A stretch of DNA of 7,700 bases from an uncultured Clostridia bacterium (GCA_945867255.1 CAMBHV010000052.1:1-7700); one strand, 5' to 3'; counted from the first letter of the stretch, positions 1 through 5,976 are shown. Program-made: numbers and translations. The notes: generated by a model from the letters alone, not told the origin.

Positions 1-20
1 CTTTTGTTTTCGCTTGCGAT

Positions 21-53
21 TCTTGTTCCTTGTGTGCTCCTTGCTTGCTCCTT
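21..53. repeat. Three imperfect 11-bp tandem repeats
   Basis: On the plus strand the units are TCTTGTTCCTT, GTGTGCTCCTT and GCTTGCTCCTT, back to back. On the minus strand each unit begins AAGGA(G/A)CA. They lie downstream of rpsI, outside any recognised gene. No function is apparent. The minus-strand units look like repeated Shine-Dalgarno-like purine blocks, but no start codon follows them at a usable distance inside the window. Confidence 0.5.
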
Positions 54-114
54 ACAGAGTAAAACGGAACACTTCTGAGGAACTCTCACAACTCCAAAAC
101 CATCCAACTTTCTG

Positions 115-139
115 CAAAACAGCGTCCAAAGACGTACTG
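115..139 (-). terminator. Weak candidate terminator of rplM-rpsI
   Basis: On the minus strand CAG-TA-CGTC-TTTG-GACG-CTG folds into a 7-bp stem with a 2-nt bulge and a 4-nt loop, followed by only TTTTG. It begins about 35 nt after the rpsI stop. The stem is short and the U-run poor, so transcription may continue leftwards. No other hairpin with a U-run was found between the stop and position 1. Confidence 0.3.
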
Positions 140-174
140 AGAAGCAGTGGAAATTATCTCTTGGGTAAGTGAGA

Positions 175-570
175 TTAGCGCTTGCTGAACTGCGGAGCGC
201 GACGGGCAGCCTTGAGGCCGTACTTCTTGCGTTCCTTCATGCGCGGATCGCGCGTGAGGAAACCGGCTTTTTTCAGCTCGGGGCGCAGATTCTCGTCGTA
301 CACCAGAAGCGCACGGGACAGCCCGTGGCGGATGGCGCCAGCCTGGCCAGACACACCGCCGCCAGACACACGCACTACAATGTCGAACTTGCCTTCCACG
401 CCGGCCACTGTCAGGGGCTGACGCACAACCAGCTTCAGCGTTTCCAGGCCGAAGTAATCGTCGATGTCACGATTGATGATGATTTTGCCGGTGCCGCTAT
501 ATACACGAACACGGGCAACGGAGTTCTTTCTGCGGCCGGTGCCGTAGAAATAAGGTTTCGTCTCGTACAT
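175..570 (-). CDS. rpsI: Small ribosomal subunit protein uS9 (RpsI)
   Basis: This encodes uS9, a 30S head protein whose C-terminal tail reaches towards the P-site tRNA. The predicted protein is 131 aa, normal for bacterial S9. It shows the TGRRKNSVARV N-terminal motif (about residues 11-21), the signature GGGVSGQAGAIRHGLSRAL (70-88) and the basic tail ending KYGLKAARRAPQFSKR, whose terminal SKR is typical. Two ATGs are possible, at 576 and 570. The AGGAGG at 579-584 is only 2 nt from the first but 8 nt from the second, so the start at 570 (MYETKPY) is preferred. The gene follows rplM by 15 nt, carrying its own ribosome binding site in that gap, and is co-transcribed with it, the usual bacterial rplM-rpsI arrangement. 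The family assignment is essentially certain. Confidence 0.98.
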   Translation of the reverse strand: MYETKPYFYGTGRRKNSVARVRVYSGTGKIIINRDIDDYFGLETLKLVVRQPLTVAGVEGKFDIVVRVSGGGVSGQAGAIRHGLSRALLVYDENLRPELKKAGFLTRDPRMKERKKYGLKAARRAPQFSKR

Positions 571-578
571 TCTCATTG

Positions 579-584
579 CCTCCT
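579..584 (-). promoter_or_regulatory. Shine-Dalgarno deciding the rpsI start
   Basis: The minus-strand AGGAGG lies in the 15-nt gap between rplM and rpsI. Its distance of 8 nt to the ATG at 570, against 2 nt to the ATG at 576, favours the shorter 131-aa protein. Confidence 0.8.
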
Positions 585-585
585 G

Positions 586-1014
586 TTACAGTGTATAAGC
601 TTCGGGCTTCTGAGCCGCATTGCTGTGCTCGGCACCCTTATATACGCGCAGACGCTTCAGGGCAGCAGCACCCAGCGTGTTGGCGGGCAGCATGCCACGA
701 ACTGCCTCTTTCATGGCAAAGTCAGAACGCTCTGCCATCAGTGTGCGGTACTGAATGGCCTTCATGCCGCCAATCCAACCGCTGTGATGATAATAGTACT
801 TCTTTTCCAGCTTCGCACCCGTCAGCACGGCTTTGTCCGTGTTGATGATCACGACGTGGTCGCCGCAATCGACGTTCGGGGTGAAGGTGACCTTGTTTTT
901 GCCGCGCAGCAAAACAGCAGCCGTGGCGGCGACGCGGCCGAGGGGCTTGCCCGCGGCGTCGATCACATACCACTTGCGCTCAACTTTGCCGGCTTTCGCA
1001 AGCGTTGTGCTCAT
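586..1014 (-). CDS. rplM: Large ribosomal subunit protein uL13 (RplM)
   Basis: This encodes uL13, an early-assembling 50S protein that binds 23S rRNA. From the ATG at 1014 it is 142 aa, the standard bacterial length. Family hallmarks are WYVIDAAGKPLGRVA (residues 15-29), the basic LLRGKNK followed by NVDCGDHVVIIN (48-59), KKYYYHHSGWIGG (71-83), and AVRGMLPANTLG (104-115) leading to RLRVYKGAEH. The frame is open upstream to 1146, but the AGGAGG at 1022-1027 lies 7 nt before the ATG at 1014, and the extension would cover the promoter, so the short start is chosen. It heads the rplM-rpsI operon behind a consensus promoter and a structured leader that may bind its own product. Confidence 0.98.
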   Translation of the reverse strand: MSTTLAKAGKVERKWYVIDAAGKPLGRVAATAAVLLRGKNKVTFTPNVDCGDHVVIINTDKAVLTGAKLEKKYYYHHSGWIGGMKAIQYRTLMAERSDFAMKEAVRGMLPANTLGAAALKRLRVYKGAEHSNAAQKPEAYTL

Positions 1015-1060
1015 GGTGTATCCTCCTAAAATTTCCTTTGAAAAATAAAAAACAACCTGA

Positions 1061-1095
1061 GCCCGGGCCGTTTCACCACAGGGTGTTTGCCGGGC
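1061..1095 (-). ncRNA. Candidate L13 (rplM) mRNA leader
   Basis: Immediately after the predicted transcription start, the minus-strand RNA can fold GCCCGG (1095-1090) on CCGGGC (1066-1061) as an outer stem. An asymmetric A-rich internal loop follows, then an inner CACC-CUGU-GGUG hairpin (1085-1074). The shape (stem, internal loop, short apical stem, at the very 5' end of rplM mRNA) resembles the autoregulatory ribosomal leaders known upstream of rplM in Firmicutes (Rfam L13_leader). The identification rests on position and shape. I could not compare it base by base with the family covariance model. Confidence 0.45.
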
Positions 1096-1104
1096 GCATG
1101 TACC

Positions 1105-1133
1105 AGTATAAACAAAACTGGGCACTGCGTCAA
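1105..1133 (-). promoter_or_regulatory. Promoter of rplM-rpsI
   Basis: On the minus strand TTGACG (-35, 1128-1133), a 17-nt spacer and TATACT (-10, 1105-1110) form a near-consensus housekeeping promoter. Directly upstream (1134-1160) are A-tracts on the minus strand, the position of an UP element, as expected for a highly expressed ribosomal operon. The start would fall near 1097-1099, giving a leader of about 84 nt. Confidence 0.85.
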
Positions 1134-1246
1134 GCGCTTTTTTCAATTTTTTTATTTAACACAGTACAATCTCTTTATATCTCCTTTTTTCTCTTTAAAT
1201 CTCTTGAATGCTCATTTGCTATTTTTCAATTTTTTGCTGGATTCTT
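1134..1246. other. AT-rich divergent region between rplM and alr promoters
   Basis: No gene is seen here. The plus strand is strongly pyrimidine-biased, with repeated ATCTCTT/TTCTCTT words around 1169-1206. Two copies of a T5CAAT6 block occur, at about 1138-1153 and 1222-1235, each upstream of one of the two divergent promoters. They probably act as A-tract/UP-like elements. The rightmost part feeds the alr promoter. Confidence 0.5.
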
Positions 1247-1275
1247 TTATTGAGCTGAGGGAAGTGTGCTATAAT
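1247..1275 (+). promoter_or_regulatory. Extended -10 promoter of alr
   Basis: TATAAT at 1270-1275 is a perfect -10 box preceded by TGC, the extended -10 motif. The hexamer 17 nt upstream is TTATTG (1247-1252), a weak -35. TTGAGC at 1250-1255 is a better word but only 14 nt away. The start would fall near 1282, leaving a 5' leader of about 72 nt. Confidence 0.8.
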
Positions 1276-1284
1276 AAGAATCGA

Positions 1285-1333
1285 CCCGCGGTGCGGGAAT
1301 TCTCTATAAAAATATTGCGGTGCATCCGATGCA
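1285..1333 (+). promoter_or_regulatory. Two small hairpins in the alr leader
   Basis: CCCGC-GGT-GCGGG (1285-1297) lies at the predicted 5' end of the alr mRNA. TGCAT-CCG-ATGCA (1321-1333) ends 8 nt before the G-rich ribosome binding site at 1342-1347. The second contains the 8-bp palindrome GATGCATC (1328-1335). They could stabilise the mRNA, tune initiation or form an operator. No known riboswitch is recognised. Confidence 0.35.
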
Positions 1334-1353
1334 TCGAATACGGGGGAAAAGAC

Positions 1354-2526
1354 ATGCTGATGGAAAAACACTGCTGGGCAGAGATCGATCTGGACGTGCT
1401 GCGTGCCAATTTCCGATTGGTGCAGGCAGCCGCACAGGGCACGCCTGTCATGGCAGTGATAAAAGCAAATGCTTACGGCCATGGCGATGTGGCAGTGGCC
1501 CAGCTGCTGGAGAGTGAGGGCGCTGCGGCGTTTGCCGTGTCTAATTTTACCGAGGCGCTGCGCCTGCGCCGTGCACAGGTTATGGCGCCCATTTTGATTC
1601 TTGGCTGGACAGACCCCGCCTGCGCAGCTGCTTTGGCTGTAAATACCATTACTCAGGCAGTTGTTTCGCTGGAGCATGCGAAAGCACTCAGCTATGCTGC
1701 TTTACATGCAGGCGTAACATTGAATGTACATTTTAAGGTCGACACAGGCATGGGCCGCGTGGGGTTTGCAGCGAGAGATGACATGCAGTGCGCACTGGAT
1801 GAGATGGAGCAGGCGTATCACCTGCCCAACCTGGCGCCTACCGGGATTTTTACCCACTTTGCAGTGGCGGATAGCGTGGATGCGCAAGACATGGCATATA
1901 CGCAGGCACAATATGCCTGCCTGATGCGGGCTGTGGATGGGCTGGCAGCCCGTGGCTGCCGGTTTGCCACGGTGCATTGCTGCAACTCTGCGGGTACTTT
2001 TCAGTACCCACAGTATCATCACAACATGGTGCGCGCCGGTATCATTCTGTATGGGGAAAATCCCTCCGGTGAAACGCCTTTGCAAGGTTTGCGTGGCGCT
2101 ATGAAGCTGAAAGCGCGTGTGGCACTGGTGAAACAGTTAAAGCAAGGAGATGAGGTGAGCTATGGCCGTACCTTCCGTGCGCAGGGCCCCATGCGCGTTG
2201 CCACGCTGACGGCCGGTTATGCGGACGGATATCCGCGGCTGCTCTCCGGGCAGGGGGTGGTGTCCATTCACGGCCAGCCTGCGCCGGTGCTGGGGCGCGT
2301 GTGCATGGATCAGACGGTAGTGGACGTGAGCGCCATCGACAACGTGAACATGGGCGACGAGGCCGTGATGCTGGGCGGCAAAGGCGGCGACAGTTTTGAG
2401 GATGCGGCGCGCAAGATAGGCACGATCAATTATGAACTTCTGTGCGCTGTGGCACGGCGTGTGCCGCGTGTATACGTGCAGCAGGGCCGTCAGGTCTCGG
2501 TTGTGGACTATCAGGAAGGAGAATGA
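1354..2526 (+). CDS. alr: Alanine racemase
   Basis: A cytoplasmic PLP-dependent racemase converting L-Ala to D-Ala for peptidoglycan precursor synthesis. The predicted protein is 390 aa, typical. The PLP Schiff-base lysine is K37 in AVIKANAYGHG. The catalytic tyrosine of the other subunit is Y270 in EVSYGRTF. K128 in HFKVDTGMGR matches the carbamylated lysine position, and MVRAGIILYG (225-234), GYADGYPR (288-295) and CMDQ (317-320) are conserved substrate and cofactor segments. The alpha/beta barrel comes first and the beta domain begins near residue 245. The frame is open back to 1087, but GGGGGA at 1342-1347, 6 nt before the ATG at 1354, supports this start. The downstream hydrolase begins 3 nt after the stop and has its ribosome binding site inside alr, so the two are coupled. 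All key residues are intact. Confidence 0.97.
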   Translation: MLMEKHCWAEIDLDVLRANFRLVQAAAQGTPVMAVIKANAYGHGDVAVAQLLESEGAAAFAVSNFTEALRLRRAQVMAPILILGWTDPACAAALAVNTITQAVVSLEHAKALSYAALHAGVTLNVHFKVDTGMGRVGFAARDDMQCALDEMEQAYHLPNLAPTGIFTHFAVADSVDAQDMAYTQAQYACLMRAVDGLAARGCRFATVHCCNSAGTFQYPQYHHNMVRAGIILYGENPSGETPLQGLRGAMKLKARVALVKQLKQGDEVSYGRTFRAQGPMRVATLTAGYADGYPRLLSGQGVVSIHGQPAPVLGRVCMDQTVVDVSAIDNVNMGDEAVMLGGKGGDSFEDAARKIGTINYELLCAVARRVPRVYVQQGRQVSVVDYQEGE

Positions 2527-2529
2527 GCC

Positions 2530-3072
2530 ATGAAGCAGATTTTGGTCGTGATAGATTATCAGAATGATTTTGTCACAGGCGCTTTGGCAAACCCTGCCGC
2601 GCAGGCGCTGGAGCAGGGCATTGCGCAGAAAGTGCAGGCTGCACTGGCCGCGGGTGGCAAAGTTTTATTCACACGGGATACGCATGAAGAGAGCTACCTT
2701 TCCACGCGCGAAGGCCGTTTTTTGCCGGTACCGCACTGTGTGCGTGGCACACAAGGCTGGCAGCTGTATGGCATGTTGCATGCCTATGAGCAGAACGAGC
2801 CGCAGGCCGGCGTGGCATTCCTGGATAAGCCCACCTTTGGCGCCGAGGGGCTGGCCGCAGCGGTGAAAGCATTATGCGGCGGAGAGCCGGACGTCATTGA
2901 GGTATGTGGCGTGGTGACGGATATCTGCGTGATCTCCAACTGCATTCTGCTGCACAGTGCATTCCTGAACGCGCAGGTGCGGGTGCTAGCCGGGCTGTGC
3001 GCCGCTGCTACGCAAGAAGGGCATCAGCGCGCACTGGATGTTTTGGCTGGCATGGGATATGAAATTGCATGA
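2530..3072 (+). CDS. Isochorismatase-fold cysteine hydrolase, probable nicotinamidase
   Basis: A 180-aa cytoplasmic amidohydrolase of the isochorismatase/nicotinamidase superfamily. The catalytic triad is visible as D9 (VVIDYQNDF), K100 (FLDKPTFG) and the nucleophile C133 in GVVTDICV, where the GVV bears the usual cis-peptide. D50 and H52 in TRDTHEESY, with H69 in PVPHC, fit the metal site of nicotinamidases, and the YLSTREGRFLPV segment is typical of the nicotinamidase-like branch. The likely reaction is nicotinamide to nicotinate plus ammonia in NAD salvage. A related amidase substrate cannot be excluded, so no gene symbol is given. The ATG follows the alr stop by 3 nt, and AAGGAG at 2516-2521, inside alr, lies 8 nt before it. 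The family is certain and the substrate is inferred. Confidence 0.88.
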   Translation: MKQILVVIDYQNDFVTGALANPAAQALEQGIAQKVQAALAAGGKVLFTRDTHEESYLSTREGRFLPVPHCVRGTQGWQLYGMLHAYEQNEPQAGVAFLDKPTFGAEGLAAAVKALCGGEPDVIEVCGVVTDICVISNCILLHSAFLNAQVRVLAGLCAAATQEGHQRALDVLAGMGYEIA

Positions 3073-3093
3073 TGAAAATACAAATAGTATAAT
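3065..3093 (+). promoter_or_regulatory. Candidate promoter at the end of the hydrolase gene
   Basis: TTGCAT (3065-3070) and TATAAT (3088-3093) are separated by exactly 17 nt. The -35 matches the consensus at only three positions but the -10 is perfect. Transcription would begin near 3100 and reach the terminator at 3193-3232, making an RNA of about 130 nt that contains the small ORF at 3114-3269. Confidence 0.45.
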
Positions 3094-3113
3094 ATTTGCA
3101 AAGGATTACAATG

Positions 3114-3269
3114 ATGACCGTTCTGTACAAAGACACGGCGCATAATGAAATAGCAGTTCTGCCGCGAAAATTTGATGCATCAAACCCTTACGGCGGCCCT
3201 CAGAGCCTTGATGGCTCCGGGGGCCGCTTTTTATACTTTTTTATCCAAAATTCCAGGGCAGAACTGTAA
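3114..3269 (+). CDS. Possible small protein, 51 aa, unrecognised
   Basis: A short ORF beginning MTVLYKDTAHNEIAVLPRK and ending in a hydrophobic-aromatic stretch (FLYFFIQ) before a short tail. AAAGGA (3100-3105) lies 8 nt before this ATG. A second ATG, at 3111, is immediately upstream. A perfect TATAAT stands about 20 nt before the ATG. I do not recognise the product. The main argument against it is that its second half is encoded by the hairpin and U-run of the operon terminator (3193-3232), so much transcription would stop before the stop codon. The frame may be accidental. It could also be a real leader-type peptide or the decayed start of a lost gene. Confidence 0.2.
   Translation: MTVLYKDTAHNEIAVLPRKFDASNPYGGPQSLDGSGGRFLYFFIQNSRAEL
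3171..3184. repeat. 14-bp perfect palindrome TTTGATGCATCAAA
   Basis: A perfect inverted repeat centred on GATGCATC, nine bases before the terminator stem. The same 8-bp core occurs in the alr leader at 1328-1335, so the core is present at both ends of the alr transcript. It could be a protein-binding site, but nothing else supports this. Confidence 0.4.
3193..3232 (+). terminator. Strong intrinsic terminator of the alr operon
   Basis: GCGGCCC (3193-3199) pairs with GGGCCGC (3221-3227), and GAGCC (3203-3207) pairs with GGCTC (3213-3217) around a TTGAT loop. TTTTTA follows directly. This is a classic GC-rich hairpin with a U-run, about 120 nt after the hydrolase stop. Confidence 0.92.
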
Positions 3270-3737
3270 ATATCTGAAAAAGGGCGATTTTGAGGCGGTT
3301 GCAAGGCAACCCGCAGAAGGAGGCTGCGGGCGCAACAAGAATGCGCACGCTCTACTTTGTGAATGGCTCTGCCAGCCCAAAAAAACCACCGCGGCTTTGC
3401 TGCCCCGGCACCTTTTTTTGCTGGCAAGGTGGTTTCACACCGCACCCGCGGAAAAGCGGCCTTTTCCGTTGCTGGGTTCTTACGCCAATATGCCAAGGTA
3501 TCGATACTTTTTAACCACGTCTCAATATTGTTTGTTACGGCTGAAAGAGGCAGCTTTCACTGTGCGGAAGGGCAAAGAAAAATCACCCCGGATTGCCATG
3601 AGGTATCCCGACGCACGAATGACCGCCTAAGCAGATGTGGGGGGAAAGGGATTGCACAGAATTTCCTGAGATGGAAATAGAACATGGTTTTATAGCTGCT
3701 TTTAGCCCGAAGCGTAACGGCTGAGACGGCTGCAGAA
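3270..3737. other. Hairpin-rich region between convergent operons, no convincing gene
   Basis: Reading frames here are short, rich in Cys, Arg and Pro, lack ribosome binding sites and do not resemble known proteins, so I call none. The stretch instead holds a run of inverted repeats: GGTTGC/GCAACC (3297-3311), CCCGCAG/CTGCGGG (3310-3330, loop AAGGAGG), GCCAGC/GCTGGC (3371-3425), CGGAAAAG/CTTTTCCG (3449-3468), AAGGTA/TACTTT (3495-3510), TGAAAG/CTTTCA (3542-3559) and ATTTCC/GGAAAT (3661-3678). It lies between the converging alr and C39-peptidase transcripts. It could be terminator debris, a dispersed intergenic repeat or a structured RNA. Nothing distinguishes these from sequence alone. Confidence 0.45.
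3379..3435 (-). terminator. Possible minus-strand terminator facing the alr operon
   Basis: On the minus strand AAACCACC (3435-3428) can pair with GGTGGTTT (3390-3383), followed by four more T, giving an unbroken T7. The 37-nt loop is long for a terminator but holds a smaller stem, CCG(C)GGC on GCC(C)CGG (3389-3408). It would stop transcripts arriving from the C39-peptidase gene about 320 nt after its stop codon. The alternative pairing of GCCAGC with GCTGGC makes this reading uncertain. Confidence 0.3.
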
Positions 3738-3757
3738 AATGGGTGGCCCGGCCCATT
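3736..3757 (-). terminator. Weak hairpin at the C39-peptidase stop codon
   Basis: On the minus strand AATGGG (3757-3752) pairs with CCCATT (3743-3738) across an 8-nt loop, followed by TTC. It overlaps the TAA stop. The U-run is short, so termination would be partial at best. Confidence 0.3.
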
Positions 3758-4724
3758 ATGCAGTGAACACCCACAGGTTTTTTATTTGCCCCCCCAGAGT
3801 GGCCCAGCTCCACAGCTGCTGGCTGCGCTGCCGGCTGTTTGGGTCATTCACGCAGATATTTTCGCCCTGCAGGCCCGTCAGAACGATGAAGTGCCCGGTG
3901 GTGGTAAAATCGCCCGGGCGCATGCTGCAAACCACGGGATAGCCGCTGCGCAGCGCTTCCATGACACTGGCGGCAGAAAGGGAAAGCTCTGTTCCCTGAA
4001 TGCCAAAATAGCGGCATCCTTCGGTCATCAGCGCCCAGCTTGTGCCCTGGCCTGGAATATAATAACCATTTTCCTGCGCGTACTGTGCCACAGTATAAGG
4101 CGTGACATCATTTCTGCCGGTTAGGCCTGCCACCACCATGGAAATGGCCGTGGGGGCGCATCCGCTGACGGCGATGCAACTGTCACCATAGGGAGCATAC
4201 CCCCAGCGCTGATCCCACTGCAGCAAAAGGGGGAATTTGCCCTTTTCCACTGTGCCAATGTCGTCAGCATACGCCTTTCCCTGTTTGGCGGGGTAGCCCA
4301 GCACGAAATCCAACAGGTCGATATCGCGTGTCAACATATCCAGCAATTCCTGTGGATATTCGTCGGGCGCCTGCAGGATGGTGGCGATGCGGTCATCCTG
4401 TGCGGCCATCTCGCGAAGTGCCTGCAGGGTGTCTTCCGAAATTTCGTTCTGCATGGAAGAAAAAGTTGTGCTGGCTGGCGGCAAGTTTTCAACGGGAAGA
4501 GTATCAGCCGCAAGCGCGGGTACAATGTATATACCTGCCAGAACAAGGCATATCAGAGCACATACAGAAAGCGCTGCGTGTAAGCTGCGCCTGTGCCGCA
4601 CTACATGCTTGCGGGCAGGCTGTGCAGCGGCCACGCTTTGCGAGCCGGGCTTGAATTGACTGCGGTATGAAGTGGTATGAATCGCTCTGTTTGTGGAAAT
4701 TTTTCGCTTGTTTTGATACTTCAT
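3756..4724 (-). CDS. Membrane-anchored C39-like cysteine peptidase
   Basis: Predicted 322-aa protein. A basic N-terminal tail of about 46 residues precedes one hydrophobic segment (about 47-72) that acts as membrane anchor or uncleaved signal, then a charged helical linker (90-150) and a papain-like domain of the C39_2 type (about 164-320) outside the cell. Catalytic candidates are Q169 in LLLQWDQRWGY (oxyanion), the nucleophile C189 in SGCAPTA, H278 in TGHFIVL and the acidic/Asn partner in VNDPN (292-296). C183, C237, C266 and C291 are further cysteines. The frame is open to 4784, but GGGAG at 4733-4737, 8 nt before the ATG at 4724, decides the start. The gene is 91 nt behind the VanS-like kinase with no terminator between, so it is probably its third operon member. 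Substrate unknown: peptidoglycan cross-bridges, a pro-peptide or a surface protein are all possible. It lacks the ABC transporter of bacteriocin-processing C39 proteins. Confidence 0.85.
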   Translation of the reverse strand: MKYQNKRKISTNRAIHTTSYRSQFKPGSQSVAAAQPARKHVVRHRRSLHAALSVCALICLVLAGIYIVPALAADTLPVENLPPASTTFSSMQNEISEDTLQALREMAAQDDRIATILQAPDEYPQELLDMLTRDIDLLDFVLGYPAKQGKAYADDIGTVEKGKFPLLLQWDQRWGYAPYGDSCIAVSGCAPTAISMVVAGLTGRNDVTPYTVAQYAQENGYYIPGQGTSWALMTEGCRYFGIQGTELSLSAASVMEALRSGYPVVCSMRPGDFTTTGHFIVLTGLQGENICVNDPNSRQRSQQLWSWATLGGQIKNLWVFTA

Positions 4725-4815
4725 GATGGTGTCTCCCTTTGCCCCATATGCGAAAAAAGGGGCAGGTGATTTGGATAGCTTCATAGTAAGAACGATGTAT
4801 AGAGGTCATCAGGCT

Positions 4816-5976
4816 TCAGGAGGCATTGCCCAAGGGCAGTGTGATAGTGAATGTGGTGATGCCTTTTTCACTTTGTACGCAGATGGTTCCGCCATGCAGC
4901 ATAACAATCTCTTTGGCAATGGCAAGGCCGAGCCCTGCCCCGCCTGTGTTTGTGGCACGGGCGTCGTCCAGCCGGTAAAAGGCATCGAAAACCGCTTTTA
5001 GCTTGTGCGGTGGAATAGTGCGCCCTTCGTTGCGAAAGAAGATGACGGCCTGCCCGGCCTCGGTATGGGCACAAATATGCACGGGTGTGCCGGGGGTACT
5101 GTACGAGAGTGCGTTTTGCAGCACATTGTGGAACACGCGCGCCAGCTTTGCCCCATCGGCATAAAGGGGCAGGTGTTCCGGTGCATCTATTGCAATGGTA
5201 TTGCCGTGCGCCTGGGCCATGGGGAAACATTCATCCTCCAGTTGAAAAAGCAGGCAAACAAGGTCGATAAACTCTTTTTCCAGCACCATCTGGTGCAGGT
5301 CGTAGCGTGCGATCTCGAAAAACTCTTCAATCAGTTCCCCCAGCCGCTGTGCCTTTTCCAGCGCGATGTGAAGGTAAGCTTTTTTCTGTTCTTCGGGAAG
5401 GCCAGGCGCATCTTCCAGAAGGCAAAGATACCCCGTTACCGATGCAAGCGGTGTTTTTAAATCATGTGCAAGATAAGCGACAAGGGTACTCTTTTGAACC
5501 ATTCCTGCGCGAAGGTCCTGCTCATGGCGCTGCACCAGCGCGCGAATTTCTGCTGCCTGAGCCGCAACCTGGGCATACTGGTGTGAAAACAGGCTGGCTG
5601 CATCCTGGCCGGAAGCCAAATAAGCCCGCAGCAACCGGCTGATATCTTGGTCCGCGCGGCGCACCGCGTGTCTTTCTGCTAACTTGGCTGCGCCCCAGCC
5701 TGCCAGCATACATAAGAGCAAACCTGTCATGACGCCTAACAGTAACAGCACTTTGATGCTGGGCCAGATGGGTTCGTATACAGTTTTTTGCACACCTCCT
5801 TCCAGTGTATATACATGCTGATGCATATAATTACTGTATATCCAGTTCAAAAATACGCCGTTGAAAATGCCCTCGTCCAGCCAGCGCCACACCGTCACGC
5901 ACAGTGCGGCAGCGCCCGCCGCCATACCCAGTGCCAGCGCGATATGTGCTGTTTTACTCTTCCAGTTTGTAACCAT
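4816..5976 (-). CDS. VanS-like sensor histidine kinase
   Basis: A 386-aa membrane sensor kinase, close to the length of VanS. Transmembrane segments at about 8-30 and 74-97 flank a short external loop of roughly 43 residues. A cytoplasmic linker leads to the dimerisation domain, with the phosphorylated H171 in YLAHDLKTPLASVTGYL. The ATPase domain follows: N-box VFHNVLQNAL (281-290), F-box AFYRLDDAR (332-340) and G-box GGAGLGLAIAKEI (345-357). The wording around the His box, EEFFEIARYDL and the G-box strongly recalls VanS of glycopeptide-resistance operons. The ATG at 5976 overlaps the end of the regulator gene by 23 nt, has only a G-rich weak ribosome site, and is probably translated by coupling. 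The frame is open to 6120 but that would lie deep inside the regulator. No vanHAX genes are adjacent, so the signal may be cell-wall stress rather than vancomycin. Confidence 0.93.
   Translation of the reverse strand: MVTNWKSKTAHIALALGMAAGAAALCVTVWRWLDEGIFNGVFLNWIYSNYMHQHVYTLEGGVQKTVYEPIWPSIKVLLLLGVMTGLLLCMLAGWGAAKLAERHAVRRADQDISRLLRAYLASGQDAASLFSHQYAQVAAQAAEIRALVQRHEQDLRAGMVQKSTLVAYLAHDLKTPLASVTGYLCLLEDAPGLPEEQKKAYLHIALEKAQRLGELIEEFFEIARYDLHQMVLEKEFIDLVCLLFQLEDECFPMAQAHGNTIAIDAPEHLPLYADGAKLARVFHNVLQNALSYSTPGTPVHICAHTEAGQAVIFFRNEGRTIPPHKLKAVFDAFYRLDDARATNTGGAGLGLAIAKEIVMLHGGTICVQSEKGITTFTITLPLGNAS

Noticed and set aside
169..1029. A 286-codon open frame on the plus strand across rplM and rpsI
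   Set aside because: It is antisense to two certain ribosomal protein genes, has no convincing ribosome site and reads as a compositional shadow.
3428..3468. T-box-like words (GGTGG, ACCGC, CGCGGAAAAGCG) on the plus strand
   Set aside because: They do not form the contiguous AGGGTGGnACCGCG element, no stem I with a specifier loop was found, and no plus-strand gene follows.
3172..3630. A 152-codon plus-strand frame and overlapping frames on both strands in the alr/C39 gap
   Set aside because: It starts inside the terminator, has Cys/Arg/Pro-rich wording typical of non-coding GC-rich DNA, and has no ribosome site or recognisable motif.
4740..4764. TGCCCC/GGGGCA hairpin before the C39-peptidase ribosome site as a terminator for the kinase gene
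   Set aside because: On the minus strand the T6 tract is inside the loop rather than after the stem, and the 13-nt loop is large, so it does not look like a terminator. It could still affect translation of the peptidase.
4784..4795. TAGTAAGAACGA upstream of the C39-peptidase gene as a second VanR box
   Set aside because: It shares only the GTAAGAA core with the site at 6796-6807, is in the opposite orientation relative to the gene, and a 7-base match is expected about once by chance in a window of this size.
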